A DNA stretch of 64,000 nt from Bradyrhizobium zhengyangense (GCF_022012435.1 NZ_JAKLUA010000010.1:124001-188000); one strand, 5' to 3'; positions 8,531 through 17,223 are shown, counted from the first letter of the stretch. The notes: generated by a model not told the origin, from the letters alone. Program-made: numbers and translations.

Positions 8531-8806
8531 ATGACAGAACCCCATCGCCCGAGGGTAAAATACGTCATCGGGCCGGACGGCAGTCCGCTGACGATTGCAG
8601 ATCTGCCCGCACCCGGCACCAAACGCTGGGTCATCCGACGCAAGGCCGAAGTCGTAGCCGCGGTTCGTGGCGGACTTCTCTCGCTCGAGGAGGCCTGCAG
8701 CCGTTATACCCTGACGGTCGACGAATTCCTCTCCTGGCAGTTTTCCATCGACCAGCACGGTCTGGCGGGTCTTCGCACCACCCGCATCCAGCAATATCGC
8801 CAGTAA
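8531..8806 (+). CDS. sciP: SciP-type inhibitor of CtrA (DUF1153)
   Basis: A 91-residue protein that matches the SciP family over its full length (VKYVIGPDGSPLTI, KRWVIRRKAEVVAAV, EEACSRYTLTVDEFLSW). In Caulobacter, SciP is a small HTH protein that binds CtrA or its promoters and blocks CtrA-dependent transcription, including that of flagellar genes. Its place between flgD and fliF is the typical alphaproteobacterial setting. The ATG at 8531 starts the conserved part. A strong terminator follows at 8837, so fliF is a separate unit. Confidence 0.92.
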   Translation: MTEPHRPRVKYVIGPDGSPLTIADLPAPGTKRWVIRRKAEVVAAVRGGLLSLEEACSRYTLTVDEFLSWQFSIDQHGLAGLRTTRIQQYRQ

Positions 8807-8836
8807 GCGATCCGGAAATCTGCTGCTTTTGACGAA

Positions 8837-8868
8837 AATCGGCCTCGCCCCGCGAGGTCGATTTTTTT
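8837..8868 (+). terminator. Rho-independent terminator after sciP
   Basis: A 10-bp stem (atcggcctcg / cgaggtcgat, one G-T wobble) closes a short cccc loop and is followed directly by a run of seven T. It isolates sciP from fliF. Confidence 0.88.
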
Positions 8869-8903
8869 CATATTTGCGTTTGGCGCGACTTTTGTCCGAG
8901 CTC

Positions 8904-8917
8904 TTAACCTTCGTTAA
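8904..8917 (+). promoter_or_regulatory. CtrA-like box upstream of fliF
   Basis: TTAACCTTCGTTAA contains two TTAA half-sites separated by 6 nt, one short of the canonical CtrA spacing TTAA-N7-TTAA, and the second half extends to TTAACC. It lies about 82 nt upstream of the fliF start. Class II flagellar operons such as fliF are direct CtrA targets in Caulobacter. The neighbouring sciP gene encodes a CtrA inhibitor, which supports the reading, but the spacing is not perfect. Confidence 0.45.
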
Positions 8918-8998
8918 CCATATCGAAACCATCACCTAGGCAATAATTGCCCAGTCGGCCTTTCCAGTGAAAGCAGCCGAATCTGTCGGGGCGGTTGC

Positions 8999-10612
8999 TT
9001 GCAAGGTCTTGCGGACTTCTTAAAGGGTATTGGCGCCGCCCGGTTCGGGGCGATGATCGCGGTCACCGCCGCGCTCGTCGGCTTCTTTGCCTTCGTCATC
9101 ATGCGCGTCACCACGCCGCAAATGACGACGCTGTTCACCGACCTCAGCGTCGAAGATTCTTCCAGCATTATCAAAGACCTGGAACGCCAGGGCATCCAGT
9201 TCGAGCTGCGCAATGAGGGTACCATCATCATGGTGCCGAAGGACAAGGTCACTCGCCTGCGCATGAAGCTCGCCGAGGGCGGCCTCCCCAAGGGCGGCGG
9301 CGTCGGCTACGAGGTCTTCGACAAGTCGGATGCGCTCGGCACCACCTCTTTCGTCCAGAACATCAATCATCTGCGCGCGCTCGAGGGCGAGCTCGCCCGC
9401 ACCATCCGCGCCATCGACCGGATCCAGGCCGCCCGCGTCCATCTAGTACTACCCGAGCGCCCACTGTTCGCGCGCGAGGCGCCGGAGCCGTCGGCCTCGA
9501 TCGTGGTGCGGGTCCGAGGCTCGCTCGAAGCCCAGCAGATCCGCGCCATCCGCCACCTCGTCGCCTCCGCCGTCAACGGCCTGAAGCCGCAGCGGGTCTC
9601 CATCGTGGATGAGGCCGGCCAGCTGCTCGCCGACGGTGCCCAGACCGATCCGGAGCAGGCTGCAGGCGACGACCGGCGCGTCGCCTTCGAAAAGCGGCTG
9701 CGCAAGCAGGTCGAGGACATCGTCTCCTCCGTGGTCGGCTCCGGCCGCGCCCGCGTCCAGCTCTCCGCGGATTTCGACTTCAACAAGATCACCCAGACCT
9801 CGGACAAGTTCGATCCCGAAGGCCGCGTGCTGCGCTCGACCCAGACCCGCGAAGAGCAGAGCATGACCGCCGACAACAACGGCCAGGTCACGGTCAACAA
9901 CGAGCTCCCCGGCCAGCAGCAGAACAGCGGCGTGGCAGCGAAGGACCAAAGCAAGAAGAGCGAAGAAACCAACAATTACGAGATCTCCCGCACCACCAAG
10001 ACCGAGGTGACCGAGGCCGGAAGAGTCAATCGCATCTCGGTCGCGGTGCTGGTCGATGGCATCTACACCAAGAACGACAAGGGCGAACTCGCCTACACGG
10101 ACCGCACCAAGGAGCAGCTCGACCGCATCGCCACCCTGGTTCGCTCGGCGATCGGCTTCGATCAGAAGCGGGGCGACCAGGTCGAGGTCGTCAATCTGCG
10201 CTTTGCCGACGCCCCCTCCACCACCCCGATCGCCGAACCGTCTGGCTTCCTCGGCATGCTGCAGTTCACCAAGGACGACATCATGTACTTCGTCGAGCTC
10301 GGCGTGATGATGATGCTCGGCCTGGTCGTGATGTTCATGGTGATCCGTCCGCTGGTAAAGCGCATCCTCGCCTCCGACGAGGTCGCGGCCGCCATCAGCG
10401 GCGTCCTGGCGGGCCCCGCAGCTTCCGAAGAGGCTGCACCGGCCGGCGGCCAGGCGCTGATACCGAGCGGCACCGCGAGCGCGATCGACGTCGCCACCGT
10501 CCAGGGCCAGGTCCATGCCCAGTCCGTTCATCGCGTCGGCGAGCTCGCCGAGCGCAACCCCAACGAAACCGTCGCCATCATCCGTCAATGGCTGACCGAA
10601 CCCGCGAAATGA
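8999..10612 (+). CDS. fliF: flagellar MS-ring protein FliF
   Basis: A 537-residue inner-membrane protein forming the MS ring. It has an N-terminal transmembrane helix (about residues 18-38), YscJ/FliF ring-building domains with the typical EGELARTIRAIDRIQAARVH segment, a periplasmic loop, and a second transmembrane helix near residue 430-455 (MYFVELGVMMMLGLVVM). A short cytoplasmic tail that binds FliG (VGELAERNPNETVAIIRQWL) ends the protein. The start is the TTG at 8999, the only codon that gives the family N-terminus. It heads the fliF-fliG-fliH-fliN-flbD operon. Confidence 0.96.
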   Translation: MQGLADFLKGIGAARFGAMIAVTAALVGFFAFVIMRVTTPQMTTLFTDLSVEDSSSIIKDLERQGIQFELRNEGTIIMVPKDKVTRLRMKLAEGGLPKGGGVGYEVFDKSDALGTTSFVQNINHLRALEGELARTIRAIDRIQAARVHLVLPERPLFAREAPEPSASIVVRVRGSLEAQQIRAIRHLVASAVNGLKPQRVSIVDEAGQLLADGAQTDPEQAAGDDRRVAFEKRLRKQVEDIVSSVVGSGRARVQLSADFDFNKITQTSDKFDPEGRVLRSTQTREEQSMTADNNGQVTVNNELPGQQQNSGVAAKDQSKKSEETNNYEISRTTKTEVTEAGRVNRISVAVLVDGIYTKNDKGELAYTDRTKEQLDRIATLVRSAIGFDQKRGDQVEVVNLRFADAPSTTPIAEPSGFLGMLQFTKDDIMYFVELGVMMMLGLVVMFMVIRPLVKRILASDEVAAAISGVLAGPAASEEAAPAGGQALIPSGTASAIDVATVQGQVHAQSVHRVGELAERNPNETVAIIRQWLTEPAK

Positions 10613-10626
10613 TCGAGTGAACTGAC

Positions 10627-11721
10627 ATGGCCGGCAATCTGCAAAACGCCAACTCGAACGACATCACCAGCGTGATCTCCACGCTTGGCCAGCGCGCGGG
10701 CAGCCGGGCGAGCAGCGGCAAGACCGAGGTCGTGGCAGGGCCGAAGCGCGCCGCGATCCTGATGCTGGCGCTCGGCGAGCAATATGGCGGCAAGATCTGG
10801 TCGCTGCTCGACGATGACGAGGTACGCCAGCTCTCGCTGGAAATGTCGACGCTCGGCACCGTCGAGGTCGACACGGTCGAGGACATGCTGCTCGAATTCG
10901 TCTCGCGCATGTCGGCCTCCGGCGCGCTGATGGGCAATTTCGACGCCACCGAGCGACTGCTGCAGCAATATCTTGCGCCCGAGCGCGTCAACGGCATCAT
11001 GGACGAGATCCGCGGCCCTGCGGGGCGCAACATGTGGGAGAAGCTCTCCAACGTACAGGAAGAGGTTCTCGCCAACTACCTCAAGAACGAATACCCGCAA
11101 ACCATCGCGGTGGTGCTGTCGAAGCTGAAGCCGGAGCATGCCGCGCGCGTGCTCGGCATCTTCCCCGAAGACCTCGCGCTCGACGTCGTCAACCGCATGC
11201 TGAAGATGGAAGCGGTGCAGAAGGAGGTGATCGAGAGCGTGGAGAAGACGCTGCGCACCGAGTTCATGTCGAACCTGTCGCAGACCCGCCGCCGCGACGC
11301 CCACGAGGTGATGGCGGAAATCTTCAACAATTTCGATCGCCAGACCGAAACCCGCTTCATCACCTCGCTCGAAGAGGACAACCGCGAATCCGCCGAGCGC
11401 ATCAAGGCGCTGATGTTCACCTTCGACGACCTCGTGAAGCTCGATTCCGGTTCGGCCCAGACGTTGATGCGCAACGTTGACAAGGACAAGCTCGGCGTGG
11501 CGCTGAAGAGCGCCAACGAGGACGTCCGCAACTTCTTCTTCGGCAACATGTCCTCGCGCGCCGCCAAGATGCTGCAGGACGACATGGCGGCAATGGGACC
11601 GGTCCGCCTGCGCGACGTCGACGAGGCCCAGGCGCTGTTGGTCAACCTCGCCAAGGACCTCGCCGCCAAGGGCGAGATCATGCTGACCAAGAACCGCGCT
11701 GACGACGAGCTGGTATACTGA
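10627..11721 (+). CDS. fliG: flagellar motor switch protein FliG
   Basis: A 364-residue rotor protein linking the MS ring to the C ring and carrying the torque-generating charges. The N-terminal domain (GPKRAAILMLALGEQYGG), the middle domain with an EHPQ-like segment (NEYPQTIAVVLSKLKPEHAARVL), and the C-terminal domain with the charged helix (DDLVKLDSGSAQTLMRNVDK) are all present. It begins 15 nt after fliF and its stop overlaps the next ATG by one base, indicating translational coupling. Confidence 0.97.
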   Translation: MAGNLQNANSNDITSVISTLGQRAGSRASSGKTEVVAGPKRAAILMLALGEQYGGKIWSLLDDDEVRQLSLEMSTLGTVEVDTVEDMLLEFVSRMSASGALMGNFDATERLLQQYLAPERVNGIMDEIRGPAGRNMWEKLSNVQEEVLANYLKNEYPQTIAVVLSKLKPEHAARVLGIFPEDLALDVVNRMLKMEAVQKEVIESVEKTLRTEFMSNLSQTRRRDAHEVMAEIFNNFDRQTETRFITSLEEDNRESAERIKALMFTFDDLVKLDSGSAQTLMRNVDKDKLGVALKSANEDVRNFFFGNMSSRAAKMLQDDMAAMGPVRLRDVDEAQALLVNLAKDLAAKGEIMLTKNRADDELVY

Positions 11722-12341
11722 TGGGCGCCCCGGCCAAATTCCTGTTCGATACCGACTTCGCCGCGCCCGACCGGACGCGCGAAAAGGCCGCAACCGCGGC
11801 AGAGATCGCGCAAAAGGTCGCGGAAGCCGAAGCGCGCGCCTATCAGGACGGTTTTGCGGCGGGCCAGCGCGAGGCCAAGGCGGAAAGCGACCGCCGCGTC
11901 GCCCTCGCCATGGAAGAGATCAACATTGCGGTCCGTGGCATTGCCGCAGGCATCGGCAACATCGAGAGCAAGATGGAGACCGAGGCGGTCGACGTCGCGG
12001 TCGCGGTGGCGCGAAAGCTGTGCGCCGACCTGGTTGCCGCCGAGCCGCTTGGCGAGATCATGGCGCTGGTGAAGGACTGCTTCTCGCACCTGGTCGCGAC
12101 TCCGCATCTCGTGGTCCGCATCAACGACGCGCTCTACGACGTCGCTCGCGAGAAGATGGAGCGGCTCGCCAAGCAGAGCGGCTTCGAAGGCCGGCTGGTG
12201 ATCCTGGCGGAGCCCGAAATTGCCACCGGCGACTGCCGGATCGAATGGGCCGATGGCGGCGTCGTGCTGGAACGCAGCGCAATCGCGGCCAAGATCGACG
12301 ACATGGTCGGACGCTATATCGCGTCCCGCAAGGGGAACTAA
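11721..12341 (+). CDS. fliH: flagellar assembly protein FliH (FlbE in Caulobacter)
   Basis: A 206-residue soluble protein. The N-terminal half is charged and probably coiled-coil (KAATAAEIAQKVAEAEARAYQ, then GQREAKAESDRR). The C-terminal half resembles FliH/FlbE, the negative regulator and delivery partner of the export ATPase FliI. The assignment rests mainly on position: fliF-fliG-(flbE)-fliN-flbD is the Caulobacter order. The start overlaps the fliG stop (TGATG). No fliI gene is in this window. Confidence 0.82.
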   Translation: MGAPAKFLFDTDFAAPDRTREKAATAAEIAQKVAEAEARAYQDGFAAGQREAKAESDRRVALAMEEINIAVRGIAAGIGNIESKMETEAVDVAVAVARKLCADLVAAEPLGEIMALVKDCFSHLVATPHLVVRINDALYDVAREKMERLAKQSGFEGRLVILAEPEIATGDCRIEWADGGVVLERSAIAAKIDDMVGRYIASRKGN

Positions 12342-12344
12342 GCC

Positions 12345-12695
12345 ATGAGCGAGAACGACGGACAGGTCCCGCTGCCCGATCTCAACGGCCCGTTGCCGCC
12401 TGCCGGCGCTGACGTCGGCTACAACGAGGACGAATATGCCTCGCGCGTCGCCGCCGATCTCGAAGCCGTCTTCGACGTGCCGGTGCAGGTCTCGGCCGTG
12501 CTCGGCCGCTCCAAGATGGATGTCGGCGAGTTGCTCAAGCTCGGACCGGGCACCGTGCTCGAGCTCGACCGCCGCGTCGGCGAGGCGATCGACATCTACG
12601 TCAACAACAAGCTGGTCGCCCGCGGCGAAGTCGTCCTCGTCGAGGACAAGCTCGGCGTGACCATGACCGAAATCATCAAGACCGAACGCAGCTAG
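12345..12695 (+). CDS. fliN: flagellar motor switch protein FliN
   Basis: A 116-residue C-ring protein with a variable acidic N-terminus and a SpoA domain at about residues 42-113 (VPVQVSAVLGRSKM, ELLKLGPGTVLELDR, DIYVNNKLVARGEVVLVEDKLGV). It forms the base of the C ring with FliM and binds FliH. It lies 3 nt after fliH, inside the same operon. Confidence 0.96.
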   Translation: MSENDGQVPLPDLNGPLPPAGADVGYNEDEYASRVAADLEAVFDVPVQVSAVLGRSKMDVGELLKLGPGTVLELDRRVGEAIDIYVNNKLVARGEVVLVEDKLGVTMTEIIKTERS

Positions 12696-12746
12696 TAGCG
12701 CAAGAATGGACGCGCGGCAGCGCGACCAGACGGACAGGAGACTGAC

Positions 12747-14132
12747 ATGCGGCTTCTCATCGTTGGCACATTGAAGGGCCAGCTCACCACCGCCACCAAG
12801 ATCGCGATGGAGAATGGCGCCACCGTGACCCATGCCGAGGATCACGAGCAGGCGATGCGCGTGCTGCGCGGCGGCAAGGGCGCAGACCTCCTGCTGGTCG
12901 ATGTCGCCCTCGACATTCGCGACCTCGTGATGCGGCTCGAGGCCGAGCATATCCACGCTCCGATCGTCGCCTGCGGCATCACCAACGATGCCCGCGCCGC
13001 GGTCGCCGCGATCCACGCCGGCGCCAAGGAATACATCCCTCTGCCGCCGGATCCGGAGCTGATCGCAGCGGTGCTGGCCGCCGTCGCCAACGATTCCCGC
13101 GAACTGGTCTATCGCGACGACGCGATGGCGCGGGTGATCAAGCTCGCCCAACAGATCGCAGGCTCCGATGCCTCGGTGATGATCACCGGCGAATCCGGCA
13201 CCGGCAAGGAAGTGCTGGCGCGCTACGTCCACACCCGCTCGGCCCGCGCCAAGCGTCCGTTCATCTCGATCAACTGCGCCGCGATCCCCGAGCATCTCCT
13301 GGAGTCCGAGCTGTTCGGCCACGAGAAGGGCGCCTTCACCGGGGCGATCGCCCGCCGCATCGGCAAGTTCGAGGAAGCGACCGGCGGCACGCTGCTGCTG
13401 GACGAAATCTCCGAGATGGACGTCCGCCTGCAATCGAAACTGCTGCGCGCCATCCAGGAACGCGTGATTGACCGCGTCGGCGGCACCAAGCCGGTGCCGG
13501 TGGACATCCGCATCATCGCGACCTCGAACCGCAACCTCGCCGACGCGGTGCGCGAAGGCACGTTCCGCGAGGACCTGCTGTTCCGCCTCAACGTCGTGAA
13601 CCTGAAGATCCCGCCGCTGCGCGAGCGTCCCGCCGACATCATGGAGCTCGCCCAGCATTTCGTGAAGAAATACGCCGAGGCCAACGGCGTGCCGATGCGC
13701 CCCATCTCGGCCGAAGCCAAACGCGTGCTCTCCACCAACCGCTGGCAGGGCAACGTTCGCGAGCTGGAAAACACCATGCACCGTGCGGTGCTGATGGCGC
13801 AGGGCGACGAGATCGGCCCCGATGCGATCCTCACCCCGGATGGCGACCGCCTCGACCTCGCCAAGACGCCGCCCGCCGTGGCGCATGCCACCATGGCCGC
13901 CGAGCAGGTGACGCGCGCGCTGGTGGGCCGCACCGTCGCCGACGTCGAGCGCGATTTGATCCTGGAGACGCTCAAGCACTGCCTCGGCAATCGGACCCAT
14001 GCCGCCAACATCCTCGGCATCTCGATCCGCACGCTGCGCAACAAGCTCAACGAATATGCCGACGGCGGCATCCCGGTCACGCCGGCCGGCACGCCGGGTG
14101 AGTATCCGCGGATGCCGATGATCGGGGCGTAG
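12747..14132 (+). CDS. flbD: FlbD-type sigma-54-dependent flagellar transcription regulator
   Basis: A 461-residue bacterial enhancer-binding protein. It has a receiver-like N-terminal domain, then an AAA+ domain with Walker A GESGTGKE (148-155), the sigma-54-contact loop GAFTGA (195-200) and Walker B TLLLDEIS (215-222), and a C-terminal Fis-type HTH (NRTHAANILGISIRTLRNKL). Asp52 is present but the N-terminal acidic pair is missing (LLIVGTLKG), so control may not be by ordinary phosphorylation. In Caulobacter FlbD is regulated by FliX and switches on late flagellar genes. The sigma-54-type promoter before fliK is a plausible target. Confidence 0.93.
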   Translation: MRLLIVGTLKGQLTTATKIAMENGATVTHAEDHEQAMRVLRGGKGADLLLVDVALDIRDLVMRLEAEHIHAPIVACGITNDARAAVAAIHAGAKEYIPLPPDPELIAAVLAAVANDSRELVYRDDAMARVIKLAQQIAGSDASVMITGESGTGKEVLARYVHTRSARAKRPFISINCAAIPEHLLESELFGHEKGAFTGAIARRIGKFEEATGGTLLLDEISEMDVRLQSKLLRAIQERVIDRVGGTKPVPVDIRIIATSNRNLADAVREGTFREDLLFRLNVVNLKIPPLRERPADIMELAQHFVKKYAEANGVPMRPISAEAKRVLSTNRWQGNVRELENTMHRAVLMAQGDEIGPDAILTPDGDRLDLAKTPPAVAHATMAAEQVTRALVGRTVADVERDLILETLKHCLGNRTHAANILGISIRTLRNKLNEYADGGIPVTPAGTPGEYPRMPMIGA

Positions 14133-14161
14133 GGCCCCTTAGAACATAAAGCTGACGAACG

Positions 14162-14193
14162 AATGCCCGGGTCAGTCCCGGGCATTTTCTTTT
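14162..14193 (+). terminator. Rho-independent terminator after flbD
   Basis: The stem aatgcccggg / tcccgggcatt around a short loop is followed by ttctttt. It closes the fliF-flbD operon about 30 nt after the flbD stop. Confidence 0.88.
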
Positions 14194-14215
14194 GGAGGCT
14201 CACCCGCCCGCCACA

Positions 14216-14257
14216 CCCTCGATGTCGTCCTGGCTTTCGCCAGGACGACATCGAGGG
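14216..14257. repeat. palindromic intergenic repeat
   Basis: A nearly perfect palindrome centred on ggctttcgcc: the arms ccctcgatgtcgtcct and aggacgacatcgaggg match. It shares the gtcgtcctgg/ccaggacgac core with the longer element at 8187-8309. It lies in the gap between the flbD terminator and the M20 peptidase gene. Confidence 0.65.
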
Positions 14258-14357
14258 TCTCAACTCGCAGCACGCGACATGGCCGCACCGCATCCGGCGA
14301 CTAGGTCATCGCCGCGCGAGGCCCTATAACGCTCGCGAGAACCACGCGAGGAAACAC

Positions 14358-15506
14358 ATGTCTGAAGCTCAAATCACCGATTGGCTGGCGTCGCAGCGGC
14401 AGGCGATGATCGATCTGTTGCGCGACGTCGTGAACATCGATTCCGGATCCTATGACAAGGAAGGCGTCGATGCGGTCGGTGCGCGGTTCGAGCGGCACCT
14501 TGCCGAGCACGGCATTCCGTTCCGGCGCGAGAGCCACGGCACGTTTGGCGATGCCATCCATGCCGAAGTGGCCAAGCCCGGAAGCAACGAGAAGCCGGTG
14601 CTGTTGATGGGGCATCGCGACACCGTGTTCGGCAAGGGCGAGGCCGGCAAGCGCCCGTTCACGATCAAGGACAAGCGCGCCTATGGGCCCGGCGTCGCCG
14701 ACATGAAGGCCGGCGTTGTGATGAACATCTTCGTGGCCACCGCCTTCCACAAATTCGGCGGCAACCCGCATCCGATCAAGCTGCTGATCACCTCGGACGA
14801 GGAGATCGGCTCGCCCTCCTCGCGGCCGGTGATCGAACGCGAGGGGCGCTCAGCGCGCGCCGTGTTCAACTCCGAACCGGGCCGCCCGACCGGCAACGTC
14901 GTCACCAGCCGCAAGGGCGGCATCTTCATGCATATGGCCATCACCGGGAAGGCAGCGCATTCCGGCGCCAATTTCGCGGCGGGCATCAGCGCGATCGGCG
15001 AGCTCGCGCATAAGATCACGCAAATCCACGCGCTGACCGACCTCACCAAGGGCATCACGCTCAATGTCGGTCTCATCTCGGGCGGCCAGTCGGTCAACAC
15101 GACGGCGCCTTATGCCGAGGGCCAGATCGACATGCGCTACGTCGACCCCAGGGATCGCGCCACTGTCATGGCCGAGATCGAACGGATCATCGCGACGCCT
15201 TACGTGCCCGGCACCACCGCGACGCTGACGATCAAGGGCGAGTTCGTGCCCGTCGTGCAGAGCGAAAGCTCGAAGGCACTGTTCGAAAATTACCAGGCTG
15301 CGGCGAGGCAGGCGGGGCTCACCACATTGCAAGGCGAGTTCTCCGGCGGCTGTGCCGATTCCGGCTTCACCGCCGCAGTGGGGACGCCGACGATTTGCGG
15401 CGTCGGACCAGTCGGCGGCCTCGCCCATTCGCCGGAGGAATATCTCGAGCTCGACAGCATCGTGCCACGCGCGCAGACGCTGGCACTGGCGATTCTGCGG
15501 GGGTGA
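14358..15506 (+). CDS. M20-family metallopeptidase (glutamate carboxypeptidase-like)
   Basis: A 382-residue zinc peptidase of the M20 family, whose members hydrolyse terminal peptide or amide bonds of small substrates (CPG2, DapE, ArgE types). Zinc ligands are visible: His86 and Asp88 (MGHRDTVF), Asp115 (PGVADMKAG), catalytic Glu148-Glu149 (SDEEIGS), Glu173 (NSEPGR) and a final His in GGLAHSPEE. The insertion with a dimerisation domain (KGGIFMHMAITGKAAHSG) is in place. The ATG at 14358 with gagga upstream is preferred; the longer frame upstream crosses a terminator and a repeat. No signal peptide is seen, and the substrate is unknown. Confidence 0.9.
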   Translation: MSEAQITDWLASQRQAMIDLLRDVVNIDSGSYDKEGVDAVGARFERHLAEHGIPFRRESHGTFGDAIHAEVAKPGSNEKPVLLMGHRDTVFGKGEAGKRPFTIKDKRAYGPGVADMKAGVVMNIFVATAFHKFGGNPHPIKLLITSDEEIGSPSSRPVIEREGRSARAVFNSEPGRPTGNVVTSRKGGIFMHMAITGKAAHSGANFAAGISAIGELAHKITQIHALTDLTKGITLNVGLISGGQSVNTTAPYAEGQIDMRYVDPRDRATVMAEIERIIATPYVPGTTATLTIKGEFVPVVQSESSKALFENYQAAARQAGLTTLQGEFSGGCADSGFTAAVGTPTICGVGPVGGLAHSPEEYLELDSIVPRAQTLALAILRG

Positions 15507-15511
15507 AGGTG

Positions 15512-15633
15512 CCGTAGGGTGGATTAGTTAACCGAAGGCCTAATCCAACAACTTCGTCCGGCATTCGCTGAAGCATGGTGGGTTACGCTCAGCGTCTGCG
15601 CTTCGCGCAGCCGCGGGGCTAACCCACCCTGCG
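15512..15633. repeat. dispersed intergenic repeat with inverted ends
   Basis: The element begins ccgtagggtgg and ends ccaccctgcg, with an internal segment gggttacgctcagcgtctgcgcttcgc. A second member with the same ends lies at 58298-58393. Both sit immediately downstream of genes, so they may act as transcription or mRNA-end elements. Confidence 0.75.
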
Positions 15634-15639
15634 AGACCG

Positions 15640-15813
15640 TCACGAATAACTCGGCGCGTCGGGCTTGCGAAAAATGTGGATGGGATCGCCGGGCACGAAC
15701 GGCTGGCCGCGAGACATCGCATAGGCGTAGAGCGCCAGATAGGCGATCGCCAGCGCGCCGACGGCGTAGAAGACCCAGACTGCAAGACGCTTGATCAAAT
15801 CCTGACACCACAT
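15640..15813 (-). CDS. small single-pass membrane protein
   Basis: A 57-residue protein (ATG 15813, beginning MWCQDLIKRL) with one transmembrane helix at about residues 11-32 (VWVFYAVGALAIAYLALYAY) and a short polar tail (GDPIHIFRK). No domain was recognised. It stands alone between a repeat and a divergent gene. Coding character is plausible because the frame has a basic N-terminus followed by a clean helix. It could be a small inner-membrane accessory protein. Confidence 0.5.
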   Translation of the reverse strand: MWCQDLIKRLAVWVFYAVGALAIAYLALYAYAMSRGQPFVPGDPIHIFRKPDAPSYS

Positions 15814-15999
15814 TGCGGAGAGACGGAGCGACCCCCGCTCAGGCGGGCCTTTTAGGCCGCGAGCAGGCAAATTGCCACCGGGCAAGACCTTCTGCCGCAC
15901 CGCGGCGTCACGCACTCTTCACACGCAACGCGGGCAAAATCGATTGCCGCGCGCAACCTGTTGTTGATAGGATCGCTGAAACAACGGGAGGACGACTTC

Positions 16000-16383
16000 A
16001 TGACTCTCTATGCGCAGAGCAGCGGGACTCACTCGACCAGCTCCGGCTCGTGGTCGGCCATTCCAGGCCTGACCGTCACCCTTCCCGGCGGCGTCGGCAT
16101 CACCGCGATCGTCATCCTGAACGTCCCAAACCCCTACGCACAGGGCAATGATTTTCCCGGCGGGACTTTTGGCATCCAGGTGGGCAACACCGTGCAGGCC
16201 GTAACGGCGACCTTCACCTACAACGAGGCCCAGCCGCAATCCACCGGGCGCATCCCCACCACGCTCGTCGTCGGCGTGCCCCTGGTCCAAACCCCACAGC
16301 CGGTCACGGCTGTCTGGCAAAGCGTCCGCAACAGCAAGGTCATCATCGATACGCCGGCCACGCTGACCGTGCTGACGATCTAG
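16000..16383 (+). CDS. protein of unknown function, beta-rich
   Basis: A 127-residue protein rich in Thr, Val, Ser and Gly, with alternating hydrophobic residues that suggest a beta sandwich. The ATG at 16000 has gggagga 7 nt upstream. It has no signal peptide, no transmembrane helix and no cysteine. I do not recognise a family. The composition recalls small lectin-like or capsid-like jelly-roll proteins, but no specific motif supports that. It stands alone and converges with the flavin reductase gene. Confidence 0.6.
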   Translation: MTLYAQSSGTHSTSSGSWSAIPGLTVTLPGGVGITAIVILNVPNPYAQGNDFPGGTFGIQVGNTVQAVTATFTYNEAQPQSTGRIPTTLVVGVPLVQTPQPVTAVWQSVRNSKVIIDTPATLTVLTI

Positions 16384-16396
16384 TCATAGAGCTTGC

Positions 16397-16978
16397 TCAC
16401 CTGGCGTGGACGTGTGGGCCGGGGACGCTGACCTCGACGAGCCGGGCTGCGTCCTCCTCATGGTCGATCGCCACATATTGGCCGTGCCAGTAAGCGAGCG
16501 CGGCGTTGCGCGTCGAATTCCTGACATCCCTGACGCGGCCGATGACGATGCCGTGCGAATGGCGCTCGATGATGTCCTCGACCTCGCAATCGACGGCCGA
16601 TAAAGCGCCGACCAGCAACGGCACGCCTGATATGGCCGTGACCCACTGGCTGCCTGCAAAACGATCGGCCCCCTTCAGTCCACCCTTGCCGGCAAAGCGC
16701 TCGGCGATGTCGAGCTGGTCGGCCGCGAGGATGTTCACGCCGAAGGCGCCGTGGCGCCGGATCAGCGGGAAGGACGAGGCATCGCGGTTGATGCTGACCA
16801 GCAGCGTCGGCGGATCGACCGAGAGCGAGGTCACTGAAGTCACCGTCATGCCGGTGATGTCCTTGCCCCGCCCGGCGGTGATGACACTGACGCCGCCGGT
16901 GAGGTGACGCATGGCGCCGCGGAAATCGGCGGACGAGACGGGAATTTCGGTCATGAGATCGCGGGGCACTATGTTCAT
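16397..16978 (-). CDS. flavin reductase family protein (HpaC-like)
   Basis: A 193-residue FMN-binding split-barrel protein. Conserved flavin reductase segments are visible (AMRHLTGGVSVITAG, GMTVTSVTSLSVDPPTLLVSI, FGVNILAADQ, and GRVRDV near the end). Such enzymes reduce FMN or FAD with NAD(P)H and supply it to a two-component monooxygenase. No oxygenase partner adjoins it. A luciferase-like monooxygenase lies far away at 49001. The ATG at 16978 is preferred because tttgggga lies about 8 nt upstream; 16993 and 16954 are alternatives. Confidence 0.85.
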   Translation of the reverse strand: MNIVPRDLMTEIPVSSADFRGAMRHLTGGVSVITAGRGKDITGMTVTSVTSLSVDPPTLLVSINRDASSFPLIRRHGAFGVNILAADQLDIAERFAGKGGLKGADRFAGSQWVTAISGVPLLVGALSAVDCEVEDIIERHSHGIVIGRVRDVRNSTRNAALAYWHGQYVAIDHEEDAARLVEVSVPGPHVHAR

Positions 16979-17223
16979 GGGCATGGTCCCCAAAGCGGGG
17001 TTTCCCTCTATTTAGGTACGATCGTCCGCCGACAAAAGATGGTTCAGGATCGAGCCTTCGAGACCGGCAAGCTCAAGAAACGCGAAAACAACCCCATGCA
17101 CAGTAGGCGGGCGTCCGAATGCGACAGACTACGAATTATCCGAAATCGATTTGACCCGTCGGGCAAAACAGGAGTAGGGTGGCATGATGGCGGCATTCGG
17201 CTGGATGGCCCTGCCCGGCTAGA

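Noticed and set aside
11076..14000. A very long minus-strand open frame (over 900 codons) across the flagellar operon
   Set aside because: It is the antisense shadow of fliG, fliH, fliN and flbD, caused by high GC and codon bias. It has no family motif and the sense genes are certain.
14163..14357. Extension of the M20 peptidase to an upstream ATG
   Set aside because: The extra codons run through the flbD terminator and a palindromic repeat.
15512..15633. Insertion sequence or transposon end
   Set aside because: The inverted ends belong to a short repeat with a second copy at 58298; there is no transposase and no target-site duplication was recognised.
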